Below, piece after piece: positions 1 to 9,069 of a stretch of DNA of 64,000 bases. The notes beneath the pieces were generated by a model. The model saw nothing but the letters and a program-made list of their open reading frames with translations, made no database searches and was not told where the DNA came from. Position 1 is the first letter of the stretch, and each line of letters opens with the position of its first letter. The DNA comes from Methylobacter sp. (lineage in GTDB: Bacteria > Pseudomonadota > Gammaproteobacteria > Methylococcales > Methylomonadaceae), in NCBI GenBank assembly GCA_028716975.1, contig JAQUOU010000003.1:1-64000 (forward strand). The letters run 5' to 3'. Both the position numbers and the translations under genes were made by a program.

Positions 1-55
1 ACAACTAACAAGATAGAGTAAAAATAAAAATCCCCGCGTCGCTCCGCTTCGATTG

Positions 56-120
56 GGTGGCAGCTTTCACCGGTTTAGGTGGCAGCATTCCCGTGGTTTG
101 AGTGGCAGCATTCACTGGAA
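56..120. repeat. Triple TGGCAGC-type repeat, probable end of an IS21-like element
   Basis: Three copies of a unit starting GTGGCAGC(T/A)TTC lie in tandem at about 22-25 bp spacing (near 57, 79 and 102). Several spaced copies of such a motif are typical of the multi-repeat ends of IS21-family elements. The rest of the element would lie left of the window. The family assignment is from memory of the motif, not from a transposase. Confidence 0.5.
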
Positions 121-327
121 TACGCAATTATGGTGTCGTTGGGCAAAGATGAATCCGAAATTCACGCTAAGGCGATAAAGTTTAAACAACATGACGAGAC
201 AACGCTTAAGGCATCGTTTGATTTCTTCGATGATGAACCGGAATTGGTGAATTTTATGCGAACGTAACTCGCAGAGTTGGAGCGCATTTTGCAGAACGAT
301 ATAGCTGGGGATACTAATAACAAATAG
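118..327 (+). pseudogene. Possible broken ORF, unrecognised
   Basis: A plus-strand frame runs from the repeat block through an ATG at 130, hits TAA at 265-267 after FMRT, and then continues in the same frame for 19 more codons (LAELERILQNDIAGDTNNK) to TAG at 325-327. Composition on both sides of the TAA looks protein-like (acidic, helical), which suggests a gene remnant with a nonsense mutation, cut at its 5' end by the mobile-element edge. I do not recognise the family, and the frame could be chance. Confidence 0.25.
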
Positions 328-378
328 TTGTTTGCCATAACCGTTGATTTCGACGACAGCTTGGTAATCTCCTTCTTG

Positions 379-636
379 TTAGTTCCGCTTGTGAGAAGAA
401 TAATCGTCACTCCAGTGTTGAACGCGTCCACTGATCGCAGACACTTGTGCAACAAGATTGCTGAGGAGGACATTCACGTCCTCACCGCCAGAAAGACCAG
501 CGCTTTGTCCAGCCCACAGCGGTAGAAATTCACTATGTCCGGACTTCTCGGCAGGAATAGATAGATGACGAACCAGCTGCCGTTGAAGTGGATAAGGAAG
601 GATTTCCGTATCTTTTCTGTTCAGTGTGCGGTTACA
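379..636 (-). pseudogene. C-terminal remnant of a nitronate monooxygenase (2-nitropropane dioxygenase family)
   Basis: On the minus strand a frame open from 636 down to a TAA at 379-381 encodes LPYPLQRQLVRHLS...SEFLPLWAGQSAGL. The LPLWAGQ(S/A)AGL segment near the C-terminus is characteristic of FMN-dependent nitronate monooxygenases, which oxidise alkyl nitronates. About 85 codons remain of a normal 320-380 aa protein. There is no start codon, and an in-frame TAA (637-639) closes the frame upstream. The FMN-binding barrel is absent, so this is a dead 3' fragment. The match is by motif recall only. Confidence 0.6.
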
Positions 637-910
637 TTAAAATGGGATCGATTGGGCTAAGTGGTTCTGGCAATTCTGTTTCGTCCAGCATTTCCCTTAA
701 ATCGATTTCTATCGTCCTGCTTAGCGCTGCCATAAAGTGCTTAGGCAACGCCGAAAACAATTCCGCGACCGCTAAAACGGATAATAAGAAGTGGCTGTTA
801 TTGTCGATGCCGTCAAATTCTTTGTAGTCATAAATATAGTGGGCACCCTTCTTGGTGCCGTTTGCAATTACGACCTCATATTCATGTCTATTGAATTTGA
901 GCCAGATTTT
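632..910 (-). pseudogene. Unrecognised ORF remnant without a start codon
   Basis: A minus-strand frame of 92 codons is open from 910 to TAA at 632-634. It encodes a sequence beginning KIWLKFNRHEYEVV and ending SPIDPILM. The frame is closed upstream by TAA (911-913), and the first ATG lies deep inside, so it looks like the 3' part of a gene. Its stop abuts the nitronate monooxygenase fragment, so two unrelated gene tails are joined here. I cannot name a family. The stretch from 911 to 1192 holds nothing I can support. Confidence 0.35.
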
Positions 911-1192
911 TTAATAATGAGCGTCTGTTTTTGACAGTTTGAAAGTCTGTTGCTGGAAACTTCGACGGACTGCTCATGGCCGACAGTGTTTGCGATGGTT
1001 AATATGAGCCACAGTCTCCTTTTGAGGAAACTATAACAGTATGTTTTATAATGAATAATATGGGTTGTCTTGATTTGGATGAAAGCTTTTCAATTCAAAC
1101 AATCAGTAGTTATTTTGACGTAAATCTGAAAATTATCTTATAGAGAACAATATTGGCATGAGCCTTAAGCTATTTGGTTCATAATCGTCACC

Positions 1193-1954
1193 TCAGTTTC
1201 TAATCTTGTACCCACTCTTAAACACCCGCCACACAAAGATCAGACAGATGGTGAGAAAGCCAAATGTCATGCCAATACTCATGACCACATTCACATCCGC
1301 AACGCCATAGAAACTCCAGCGAAAGCCACTGATCAAATACGCTACAGGATTGAATAAGGTGATCTTTTGCCATAATGGAGGCAGCATTTTGATTGAATAG
1401 AATGCGCCGCCCAGGAAGGTAAGCGGGGTGACAATTAACATCGGAACCACCTGTAGTTTCTGGAAATTATCAGCCCAAAGGCCGATAATGAAGCCAAACA
1501 GGCTGAAAGTTATAGCCGTGAGCAAAAGAAAGCCCACCATCCACCCCGGATGTACGATCTCGTAGGGCACGAAAACGCGGGCGGTGCACAGAATAAGGAT
1601 GCCCAAAATCACCGACTTGGTTGCCGCCGCCCCCACATAACCCATCACCACTTCGACCCACGAAACCGGTGCTGAAAGCAGCTCATAAATGGTGCCCGCC
1701 CACCTGGGCATGTAAATGCCGAAAGAAGCATTGGAAATGCTTTCATTTAAAAGATTAAGCATGACCAATCCCGGGATAATGAAGGCGCCGTAACTGACGC
1801 TGTCAATCTCGCCCATGCGCGAACCGATGGCTTTGCCAAATACGATGAAGTACAGCGAAGTGGTAAGGACCGGTGCAGCAATGCTTTCCCAGAGGGTACG
1901 GAAGGTGCGGGCCATTTCAAAGTGGTAAATGGCGCGGATGCCGTGGATGTTCAT
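1193..1954 (-). CDS. ABC-2 type transporter permease (YadH/NodJ-like)
   Basis: A 253-aa integral membrane protein with about six hydrophobic segments and the ABC-2 permease layout: a cytoplasmic N-terminus ([14 protein letters not shown]), a conserved F(I)IPGLVML segment near residue 60, and a C-terminal loop with [18 protein letters not shown] followed by [12 protein letters not shown]. This pattern is typical of YadH and related exporters. It would form the membrane channel with the ATPase encoded immediately upstream, overlapping it by 4 bp (ATGA), so the two are translationally coupled. The substrate is unknown; relatives export lipids, polysaccharides or drugs. Confidence 0.9.
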   Translation of the reverse strand: MNIHGIRAIYHFEMARTFRTLWESIAAPVLTTSLYFIVFGKAIGSRMGEIDSVSYGAFIIPGLVMLNLLNESISNASFGIYMPRWAGTIYELLSAPVSWVEVVMGYVGAAATKSVILGILILCTARVFVPYEIVHPGWMVGFLLLTAITFSLFGFIIGLWADNFQKLQVVPMLIVTPLTFLGGAFYSIKMLPPLWQKITLFNPVAYLISGFRWSFYGVADVNVVMSIGMTFGFLTICLIFVWRVFKSGYKIRN

Positions 1955-2922
1955 GACGCATTCTCCTTGGGCTGATGTACCAGGCTGACGAAGATATCTT
2001 CCAAAGAACTCTCGCTGGAACGTAAGTCTTTAAATTCTATACTATGATCACTTAGCGTACGCAATAGCTCGGCAATGCCGGTTTCTTCTTTCTGGGTATC
2101 GAAGCTATATACCAAGGATTGCCCATCCTCAGTGAGCGCTAACGGCCAAGCGCTTAGCCCGGCCGGAATACTGCCTAGAGGCTGTCGCAATGTCAGAGTG
2201 AGCTGTTTTTTGCCAAGCTTGCGCATCAGTACCTCTTTGTCTTCAACAATAATAAGTTCACCGTTGCTGATGACGCCGATGCGGTCTGCCATGTCTTCGG
2301 CTTCCTCGATGTAATGCGTAGTCAGAATGATGGTAGCGCCCTGCGCGCGAAGATCGCGCACCATGCGCCACATGTCGTGCCGTAACTCCACGTCCACGCC
2401 GGCGCTAGGCTCATCAAGGAACAGTATCTTGGGTTCATGTGCAAGGGCTTTGGCAATCAATAGCCGGCGTTTCATGCCGCCGGATAGCTCCTTGATTTTC
2501 ATGTCGCGTCTGTCCCAGAGTGACAAATCGCGCAGCACTTTTTCCAGGTAGGCCGAGTTGGGCGCTTTACCGAACAGCCCCCGGCTGAATTTGACCGTGG
2601 CCCATACCGACTCAAACGAGTCCGTATGCAGTTCCTGTGGCACCAACCCGATGATTGCCCGTGCCGCTCGATAGTCTCGCACAGTGTTAAAACCATCGGC
2701 GATTATGATTCCTGACGTGGCCTTGACGATGCCGCAGATGATGCTAATTAGTGTCGTCTTACCCGCACCATTAGGCCCGAGCAAAGCGAATATCTCGCCG
2801 CGTTTTATCTCCAGGTTGATGTTTTTAAGCGCTTGGAAACCGGTGCCATACGTCTTATTGATGTCCTGCACGAGGATGATATAGTCAGAATTTTCAGTGG
2901 CCATGGCGACGGATGTGGACAT
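1951..2922 (-). CDS. ABC transporter ATP-binding protein (YadG/CcmA-like)
   Basis: A 323-aa protein with a complete ABC ATPase core: Walker [10 protein letters not shown] (about residues 49-57), signature LSGGMKRR, Walker [14 protein letters not shown], and the H-loop [16 protein letters not shown]. The roughly 90-residue C-terminal extension (after about 230) is normal for the DrrA/YadG/CcmA exporter group. It should power the ABC-2 permease that follows with a 4-bp overlap. No accessory membrane-fusion gene is adjacent, so this looks like a simple two-gene exporter. The start at 2922 has only a weak ribosome site, and Met7 is an alternative. Confidence 0.92.
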   Translation of the reverse strand: MSTSVAMATENSDYIILVQDINKTYGTGFQALKNINLEIKRGEIFALLGPNGAGKTTLISIICGIVKATSGIIIADGFNTVRDYRAARAIIGLVPQELHTDSFESVWATVKFSRGLFGKAPNSAYLEKVLRDLSLWDRRDMKIKELSGGMKRRLLIAKALAHEPKILFLDEPSAGVDVELRHDMWRMVRDLRAQGATIILTTHYIEEAEDMADRIGVISNGELIIVEDKEVLMRKLGKKQLTLTLRQPLGSIPAGLSAWPLALTEDGQSLVYSFDTQKEETGIAELLRTLSDHSIEFKDLRSSESSLEDIFVSLVHQPKENAS

Positions 2923-2971
2923 TTAACTATATAATTCACCTAATTTATAAAAATCTAGTCGTAACTCGTGT

Positions 2972-3358
2972 TTACCACAGCCGGGTAATGTCATACGCTG
3001 AAAGTTGTTCGTCAGGGCTTAATAAAGGTATTTGGGTTACAATCGATTGGGCAATAAGAAGCCTGTCAAATGGATCTTTATGATGCAAAGGTAGATTCTG
3101 CAAAGCGAATGTATGGTTCATTGATATTGGCAATTCTGTAAGAGCATTGGCCTGAATACGATTAGAAATGAATTCTTTTGGCGGTTCTGTCAGGTGCAAT
3201 TTTCCTAAACTGTATTTTACAGTAATTTCGAATCCGACGACTGCGCTCAGCAACAGTTCATTCCCAGAATCTAAGAATATTTCTTTAGCTAACAGAGACA
3301 GTTTAGGGTCATCAGTAACAAGCCATAAAAAAGCGCAGGTATCCAGCAATACCTTCAT
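2972..3358 (-). CDS. Type II toxin, VapC-like PIN-domain RNase
   Basis: A 128-aa PIN-domain protein. It begins MKVLLDTCAFLWLV with the first catalytic Asp at residue 6, has the family Glu in GFEITVKYSLGKL, and the LHHKDPFDRLLIAQS block supplying the distal acidic residues. PIN toxins of this type cleave RNA (often initiator tRNA or rRNA) in a Mg-dependent way. The gene overlaps the upstream antitoxin gene by 4 bp, the standard antitoxin-toxin arrangement. All key acidic residues appear present, so it is probably functional. Confidence 0.9.
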   Translation of the reverse strand: MKVLLDTCAFLWLVTDDPKLSLLAKEIFLDSGNELLLSAVVGFEITVKYSLGKLHLTEPPKEFISNRIQANALTELPISMNHTFALQNLPLHHKDPFDRLLIAQSIVTQIPLLSPDEQLSAYDITRLW

Positions 3359-3585
3359 TGAAAATGTTCCAGAAAATCTTCCGGCAATTGGTCAAAATCG
3401 GGCAGTATCTCGACCATTCCTTTGGCTTCCCCTAAACGGCGCTGCTGGGCTTTTTCCCGGTAAGCCACCAATCGGGCGATGGGTTTATTCGCCCTTGAAA
3501 TAATAATTTCATCACCTTCTTCTACCTGTTGAAGTAACTGTGATAGCCGGGTCTTGGCTTCATGGATGTTGATAGTTTGAGTCAT
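3355..3585 (-). CDS. Type II antitoxin, Phd/YefM family
   Basis: A 76-aa protein starting MTQTINIHEAKTRLSQLLQQ, the canonical Phd/YefM N-terminal DNA-binding dimer (NIHEAKTRLS...GDEIIISRANKPIARLV). The C-terminal half (after about 45) is the flexible toxin-binding tail. It should neutralise the adjacent PIN toxin and autorepress the operon. It precedes the toxin and overlaps it by 4 bp. A two-copy palindrome lies directly upstream and is a plausible operator. Confidence 0.92.
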   Translation of the reverse strand: MTQTINIHEAKTRLSQLLQQVEEGDEIIISRANKPIARLVAYREKAQQRRLGEAKGMVEILPDFDQLPEDFLEHFQ

Positions 3586-3596
3586 CTAAAAATACC

Positions 3597-3616
3597 TTAG
3601 CTAATTATTTAGCTAA
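3597..3616. promoter_or_regulatory. Paired TTAGCTAA palindromes, candidate antitoxin operator
   Basis: Two identical self-complementary octamers TTAGCTAA (3597-3604 and 3609-3616) sit 12 bp apart, start to start, just upstream of the antitoxin start at 3585. Twin palindromes in this position are typical of Phd/YefM autoregulation. The function is inferred from position. The region beyond, 3617-3971, has no gene I can support. Confidence 0.5.
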
Positions 3617-3971
3617 ATTATATCAGATCTACGCAAAGCTGGAAATATTCCTAAAATATGTGGTGTAAATCTATAGATCAGGATTGCATCAAGGCATGCG
3701 AGAGCCTTATAGAGGTAGTGATTTTGACAATTTGAGCACGAGCTTTACCGGTTATTTCATACCAGCCAATCAACTGATGAATACCGTATCACCAAGTTGA
3801 AGGTAGCTCCAGCCAGCAGTCAGAAGAAGGACGACACCTGCCGAAACTAACTTGAATGTAACTTGAGACATTTCCGGTTGAAATGTAGACAAATGGTCAT
3901 CAAAGCTTACTGAAGACCAATATTTGGCTTAATTATTTTATAAGACAGGATTGGTGATGATAAAATAAGAA

Positions 3972-4280
3972 TTAATCATCCTGTGTCTTACTGTTCACTA
4001 TGTCGAGGTAATGGCGATCCAGTTTATCGTTTATTATGTCCACACATGCATCTGCGTTTTGATTGCTTTCCACGCCACAAGCGATCTGTGCTGCTTTCAT
4101 TTGTTTGGCGCAATCATCGGATATCAACGGCCACAATTCCGCTTTATAATTTTTAAGAAACACATTTTCTCTAACTACAGCCTGCTCGCACGCATATAAA
4201 GGTTTTAAAGCCTCAGTCATGCTTTGTGCTTCGACCCTGGTTATAGAAACCAGAAAAATGGCAACAATTATTTTTTTCAT
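3972..4280 (-). CDS. Small secreted protein, four cysteines, unknown function
   Basis: A 102-aa protein with a clear Sec signal peptide (MKKIIVAIFLVSITRVEAQS, cleavage expected after VEA). The mature part of about 84 residues contains four cysteines (ACEQ, DDCAK, IACGV, DACVD), which suggests two disulfides in a periplasmic protein. It is mostly helical and charged. I do not recognise a named family. It is followed at some distance on the same strand by the broken stress-protein-like gene. Signal peptide and cysteine content support it being a real gene. Confidence 0.65.
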   Translation of the reverse strand: MKKIIVAIFLVSITRVEAQSMTEALKPLYACEQAVVRENVFLKNYKAELWPLISDDCAKQMKAAQIACGVESNQNADACVDIINDKLDRHYLDIVNSKTQDD

Positions 4281-4409
4281 ATCGCCCTCAGTGTTTAGTC
4301 GTCATCGTCTTGTTTTTTATTCAGCTTAATTATCACCCAATTCCACTAATATTGATCAGTTTTGTTACTCATGATGAGTCTATTCTGTTAATTTAACTTT
4401 ACGATAAAT

Positions 4410-4651
4410 CTATTCCATTACCGCACTAAACAAAATACCCGTCAAGCCGCCCCAAAAGGCACCGAACTTGCCGGAAAACATGGCGCCAACGCCGGCATTG
4501 AAGTAGCCGATTGCGTCCTCCTCCGAGTGGTAATCCTTGCCGAGAATGGAAATCTTCTTCATATCGAAACCTGCTTTTTGCAGAGTTTTTACACCTGATT
4601 CTGCCTCGGTATGGTTGTCATACACTGCAACAGCGATATTTTTTTGTTCAT
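4410..4651 (-). pseudogene. Truncated and frameshifted stress-protein-like gene (17M/DUF1269-type)
   Basis: The conserved reading (K)NIAVAVYDNHTEAESGVKTLQKAGFDMKKISILGKDYHSEE...GYFNAGVGAMFSGKFGAFWGGL resembles the N-terminal half of proteins I associate with the general-stress 17M/DUF1269 type. The likely start ATG (4649-4651) is out of frame with this body. It is followed by AAC and a run of seven A (4639-4645); one more A would restore MNKKNIAVAVYDNH. In the present frame only a GTG at 4625 can start a 71-aa product. The protein also ends abruptly at LFSAVME, where relatives continue with a hydrophobic region. Two defects point to a decayed gene, although a slippery A-run or sequencing error could explain the first. 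Confidence 0.55.
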
Positions 4652-4764
4652 GATCTAGTCCTCTTTAGATTGATTTATTGGGATAGAACGTCGCGGTGAT
4701 ATCTCTAGTCAGTGCGTCCACGGCTTAAACTTTAGGCCTAAGACTATCTCATGTAAGCGCCCAA

Positions 4765-4819
4765 AAGTCATGACTTGGACGTGCCGCAGGTCATGACTTG
4801 CGAGTGACTAACGTCACTC
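4765..4819. repeat. Palindrome AAGTCATGACTT, near-repeat and GAGTGAC hairpin
   Basis: The perfect palindrome AAGTCATGACTT (4765-4776) recurs nearly unchanged as AGGTCATGACTT (4788-4799). A hairpin follows with stem GAGTGAC/GTCACTC and loop TAAC (4802-4819). They lie between two decaying genes. They could be protein-binding sites or leftovers of a mobile element; no function is shown. Confidence 0.4.
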
Positions 4820-4887
4820 ATCGTCATACACAGGGCTTCAGCCACATAACAGACCATGAGGCATTTTTGTCTAACTCGGAAACTTGA

Positions 4888-6246
4888 TTAAAAGCCCGGC
4901 AACGGCGGGTTTTGCGTAGGGTGAGTGTTAGGAATCGAGAGTGCATAAATCGAGGCAGGATGCAGCACCGACGAGACGTAATAGCCAGCCAGGCTTGCCA
5001 GTACTAACGCTGGCATTAGGTCATAGCCAGAGGTCATTTCACTCGCCATAATCGCTGCCGTAAACGGTGCATGGGTGACGGCAGCAAGGAAAGCGCTCAT
5101 ACCGACAAGCGTGAACGATGTTATTGACGTATTGGGCAATGCAAGCTGCGCTATACTGCCCGCCAATGTACCCAGTGCAGCGCCGATAAATAGCGTGGGC
5201 GTAAACACACCTCCGACGGCACCAGAGCCTGAGGTCAAAACTGTGGCAATAATTTTCAGCAGCAGGATAAGCAACACGTTTTGCCATAGCCACGACTGGT
5301 GGAGCAGTGAATTTACCACCGAGTAGCCATTACCCCACACTTCCGGGCGGATGACCGAAAGCCCTCCGACAGCAGCCCCAGCTATGGCCATTTTGAGCCA
5401 TAGAGGCATGTGTAATGCAGCGAACCTTCGGTGCGCGCGATTGAGGGCGCCAATAAATAACGGCCCCAATAGTCCGGCCATAATACCCGTAACCACCACT
5501 AGTAGTAAATCTAACAAACTTTGCAAATCGCCCGGCGCAATGGCGAAAATGGGACCAATACGGCTGATGTGGCGTACTACCGAAACGGATATTGCCGCAG
5601 CCAGCAATAACGGGCCGAAGCTTCCTACGCTGATACCGCCGAGCACAATCTCGGCGACAAACAGCGCACCTGCAATCGGCGTATTGTATGCCCCGGCGAG
5701 CCCCGCAGCCGCCCCGCAAGCAATGGCAAAGCGCCGCTCGTCAGGCGACAGGTACAGGACTTTCCCCAGTATGCCGCCGGACAATGCCGCAAATTGCCCC
5801 ATCGAACCTTCGCGCCCGATGGATCCGCCAGAGGCTACCGTAGCGGCGGATGCTACCGATTTAATTAAGGAAGATCTAAGGGAGTTTCGCTACCCGCACT
5901 GATGGCTTCCATGTAGTCCGCTCCGGCCTCCGCCTTTGCCGTTTCGCAGAAAGCAATGCAGTACCAATCCTGCAATCAAACCATCTAACGCGGGAATGAC
6001 GATCCGTATTTCATATGGCAAATGCCTGGCATCGGCTACCAGCCCTTGGTTCGAGCCATACAACGCGGCTTCAAGCGAAAGCAGCAATTGATGAAACGCT
6101 ATCACCGCCATCGCGCCGAGTATGCCGACCATGACAGACAACCCCAGCAACCGTAGCAACTGCACCTTGCGACTATAGGAGGGCGGCGGACTCTCGGCGG
6201 CCCCGAGACTCATCGCCATCGATACGTTTTTTGTGCTTCTTGCCAA
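4888..6246 (-). pseudogene. ClC-family chloride channel/transporter, inactivated by two frameshifts
   Basis: The minus strand encodes most of a ClC protein in three frames. The N-terminal part (6246 to about 5925) has the first membrane helices (KVQLLRLLGLSVMVGILGAMAVIAF) and ends LVLHCFLRNGKGG. The frame then shifts so that DYMEAISAGSETP reads, and shifts again near 5885 so that LRSSLIKSVASAATVASGGSIGREGSMGQF continues into the intact C-terminal part (5802 to 4888). The selectivity-filter motif GGSIGREGS, the proton-glutamate motif and the GAVGGVFTPTLFIGAALG segment are recognisable. With two frameshifts no full-length channel can be made. The 5' end meets the transposase remnant at about 6245. 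Confidence 0.8.
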
Positions 6247-6249
6247 ACG

Positions 6250-7220
6250 CCCCGAATAGGATGATAGCCAACCTGCGCCTTATCTTGGAGGTTGAAGTGC
6301 ACGGCGGCAAACAAATGGCCTCCAAGCACAGCCCCCCCGGACTCTGGTCGTTACTGAACCGGCTGCCCCGTGAACACTGGCCGGCACTCATCCGTGGCGA
6401 CCGGGACTGGGGCGCCGAAGCCAACCTGCAAGCCGCTGAACAAGCGGAGTTACCCTATTTGTTCAAACTCCGGCTGACCAAAAACCCCCCGAAACTGGTC
6501 GAAAGCCTCATGCAGGGTAGTCACTGGGTGAAGTCAGGGCAAGGTTGACAAGCCGCGGAATCGGAACTGCGTCTAACCTGCTGGAGCCGGGCACGGCGAA
6601 TTGTCGTGCTTCGACGGCAACTACGGAAAGACTTGGCCGTTCTCAGGCAAAGCGAGCCAGGGCCGCTAAAGCTCAGTTTTGCCGAATTGACGGATGATGA
6701 CGTGACCGTCTACGAATACAGCGTTTTAGTGACCTCCCTGGACAATGAAATGCTCAGTATCGGCCAACTGTACCGCGACCGTGCCGATGCCGAAAACAAC
6801 TTTGATGAACTCAAAAACCACTGGGGATGGGGAGGATTTACCACCCAAGATATTAAACGCTGCCGGTTCATGTCCCGAATCACGGCCTTAATCTACAACT
6901 GGTGGAGTTTATTCGTCCGGCTCGCCGATCCCCACCAACATACCGAAGCCATTACCAGCCGTCCGTTAATGCTCTACGGCATTGCTAAACAAACACGCCA
7001 TGCCGGACAAACTCGTTTGACTATCAGCAGTCCCCACGCAGAGGCAGAAAAAGTGGAACAGCGCTACCGTAACATCGCCGCCTTCTTCAAAGAATTGTGG
7101 GTAACTGCGGAGCAGTTGACGCCCTGGCAACGTTGGTGCCGCATCCTGAGTTTGGCACTGGTAAAATATCTTCGTGGTCGTCAATTGCAGCCCCCAAACT
7201 GCCTACCGGTTCCTGCTTAG
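6250..7220 (+). pseudogene. DDE transposase remnant (IS1380/IS4-like), N-terminus lost, internal TGA
   Basis: One plus-strand frame reads MIANLRLILEVEVHGGKQMASKHSPPGLWSLL...LIRGDRDWGAEAN, then YLFKLRLTKN, and later SIGQLYRDRADAENNFDELKNHWGWGGF, the YxxRxxxExxxDELK catalytic block of IS4/IS1380-type transposases. An in-frame TGA at 6546-6548 interrupts it exactly where relatives have Trp (QGW), and reading resumes unchanged (QAAESELRLTCWSRARR). The first roughly 150 residues are missing at the junction with the ClC gene. The element is therefore dead. I could not define its inverted repeats. Confidence 0.8.
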
Positions 7221-7234
7221 CAAGAGTAAGTGCT

Positions 7235-7330
7235 CTGTTTAGGTTTATAGATTTCGCTCTCTCGCCGGAAGGGCAACGCATTGCTGTTAAGCCCGGTTAT
7301 GTATCATTGTCTTTATCCTTGCCGCGATAA
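7235..7330 (+). pseudogene. C-terminal fragment of a PstS-like phosphate-binding protein
   Basis: Directly after the transposase remnant, one frame reads FIDFALSPEGQRIAVKPGYVSL and stops at 7330. FALSPEGQ..(A/V)..GYVSL is the usual C-terminal end of ABC phosphate-binding proteins of the PstS type. Only about 30 codons remain, without start or signal peptide, so it is a relic probably separated from its gene by the insertion. Identification is by motif only. Confidence 0.5.
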
Positions 7331-7430
7331 TAACCGGCAATCGCTCTCTTGAGGTGGTTGATTTTTATAACGGCTTACTATTCATCTTACATTGCTTAAT
7401 GCTGATTGAAAATTCACCTTGGAGGAAATC

Positions 7431-7532
7431 ATGAAAAATAAAATAGCCCTGCATTCTTTTTTTATTTTGTTTCCCGTATATTCAAAACCAACATTAAAAA
7501 CGTTCATTTTTACTGGCTGCTTTCAACAATGA
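7431..7532 (+). CDS. Short ORF with strong ribosome site, likely truncated secreted protein
   Basis: An ATG at 7431 follows a near-consensus ribosome site (GGAGG at 7421-7425, 5-bp spacing). It encodes 33 residues, MKNKIALHSFFILFPVYSKPT onward, resembling a signal peptide, before TGA at 7530-7532. The good translation signal with a product that ends just after the signal region suggests the start of a gene truncated or frameshifted soon after. No recognisable continuation exists before the efflux operon on the other strand. Function unknown. Confidence 0.35.
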   Translation: MKNKIALHSFFILFPVYSKPTLKTFIFTGCFQQ

Positions 7533-7629
7533 AAAGCACTGTTTTTTCGATCTTAATTTGGTTTTTGGCTTAGAACTCCCAACAAATCCCTAAATCTGTA
7601 AGATCGAACCGGCAAGATCGTTTCTACAA

Positions 7630-9069
7630 CTACTGCCAACCTCCGCCAAGCGATTTATACAGATCCACCATAGCAATAATTTGCTTTTGCTTCGTTTCAA
7701 TTAGATCTTTTTTGGCTTCCAATGCATCTCTTTGAGTTAATAACACGTCCAAATAATCTGCACGGGCAGATTTAAATAATAGAGTTGAAACACCAATTGA
7801 TTGAATGAGAAAATCAACCTGCTTTCGCTTAAGCTGATAGTTTTTACCCAGATTATCTATATTTGAAAGTTGATTGGACACTTCAGCATAAGCTTTGATA
7901 ATACTTTGCTCGTACTCATAAGCCGCCTGAATCTGCCTGGCATTTGAGTTTTTATATTCGGCTATGATGGCGTTCCTGTTCACCAGCGGCGCGACCATCT
8001 CCCCTGCGATAGTAGCCGCTAATGACTCTGGCGTATTGATCAGAAATTTAAGAGCGAAAGCCTCAAATCCGACTCCGGCTCGTATGCCGAAGGATGGATA
8101 GAAATTAGCTCTAGCCACCTTTATATTTAATTCCGCTGCCGCTAGCTCAAACTCCGCTTTCCGGATATCGGGTCTGTTTTGCAGCATTTGTGATGGAATA
8201 CCCGCGTTAAGCATTTTAGGCTTGATATCCATAAAGCCAGCTGACTTACGCCGAATAGGTTGATGTGTTCTACCTAACAGAAGGTTGATTCGATTTTCAA
8301 CCACAGTAATTTGCTGCTGGATTTCATACCTTTTACTTTGATTTTTAGTTACTTCCGCTTCGTAACGTTTGACCGCAAGTGAAGTGGTTCTCGCATAAAG
8401 CTGTAATAGTTTTACCATTTTCAAACCATTTTGCTGAATAGCAATATTTTGCTCTAAATTCTCAAGCTGGTTGTCTAATGTAAGAAGTTCGTAATAGGAG
8501 CGTGCTACTTCAGCAACAAGATTCGTCACTAAAAAGTGTTTGCCTTCTATTGACGCCATGTATTCCAGCCTAGCCACCTGTGTCGCATTTCTCAGCTTTT
8601 TCCAAATATCAAGCTCCCAGGTTGAAAATAGCCCAAATTGATAATTGCCTAACAACGTAGGGAAAGCCTGGCCATTTGCTATATCAAGGTTTTCTTCCAC
8701 CGCCCCGTTTCGGGTAAATTTTCCGACTTTGTCTCCATCCGCCCCGGCGCCAAAATTAACAAACGGTAAATAAGCGCCTGTACGTGATTGAACCTCATTT
8801 TGCGCAACGCTAATACGCTGCATCAAGATGTTTACTTCTTTGTTGTTGGCGACCGCAGTGTCTATCAAACTTAATAAATTCGGATCTTCGAAAAACTCCT
8901 TCCATTTCACCGTGGCTTTATTTGTTCTTTGTGAGGGCCCCTGATTAAAGCTGTCAGGAAGATTAGAATCGGCCTTTTTGCTGGTCATCGCCGGAATGCC
9001 GCAAGCTTGCAGCATCAGTCCCGCCATACCTAAAACCATAAGATGAAAAACTTTACTCTTTGTCATCAT
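7630..9069 (-). CDS. Outer-membrane efflux lipoprotein (OprM/NodT family, TolC-like)
   Basis: A 479-aa outer-membrane factor with a lipoprotein signal peptide (lipobox LMLQAC, lipid-anchored Cys23). Typical features follow: WKEFFEDPNLLSLIDTAVANN, then long helical segments, and the repeat LQNRPDIRKAEFELAAAELNIKVARANFYPSFGIRAG that marks OprM/NodT proteins. It forms a trimeric outer-membrane and periplasmic tunnel for the RND pump encoded just upstream. Its start overlaps the pump gene's end by 17 bp, so translation is probably coupled. It is the last gene of a three-gene operon. Confidence 0.93.
   Translation of the reverse strand: MMTKSKVFHLMVLGMAGLMLQACGIPAMTSKKADSNLPDSFNQGPSQRTNKATVKWKEFFEDPNLLSLIDTAVANNKEVNILMQRISVAQNEVQSRTGAYLPFVNFGAGADGDKVGKFTRNGAVEENLDIANGQAFPTLLGNYQFGLFSTWELDIWKKLRNATQVARLEYMASIEGKHFLVTNLVAEVARSYYELLTLDNQLENLEQNIAIQQNGLKMVKLLQLYARTTSLAVKRYEAEVTKNQSKRYEIQQQITVVENRINLLLGRTHQPIRRKSAGFMDIKPKMLNAGIPSQMLQNRPDIRKAEFELAAAELNIKVARANFYPSFGIRAGVGFEAFALKFLINTPESLAATIAGEMVAPLVNRNAIIAEYKNSNARQIQAAYEYEQSIIKAYAEVSNQLSNIDNLGKNYQLKRKQVDFLIQSIGVSTLLFKSARADYLDVLLTQRDALEAKKDLIETKQKQIIAMVDLYKSLGGGWQ

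Noticed and set aside
162-473. Minus-strand 103-codon ORF overlapping the nitronate monooxygenase tail
   Set aside because: The recognisable nitronate monooxygenase reading is in another frame of the same strand; this ORF has low-complexity Ser/Lys content and no motif.
6173-6424. Minus-strand 83-codon ORF overlapping the transposase start
   Set aside because: It is the complement of the conserved transposase frame and extends the ClC N-terminus without family similarity.
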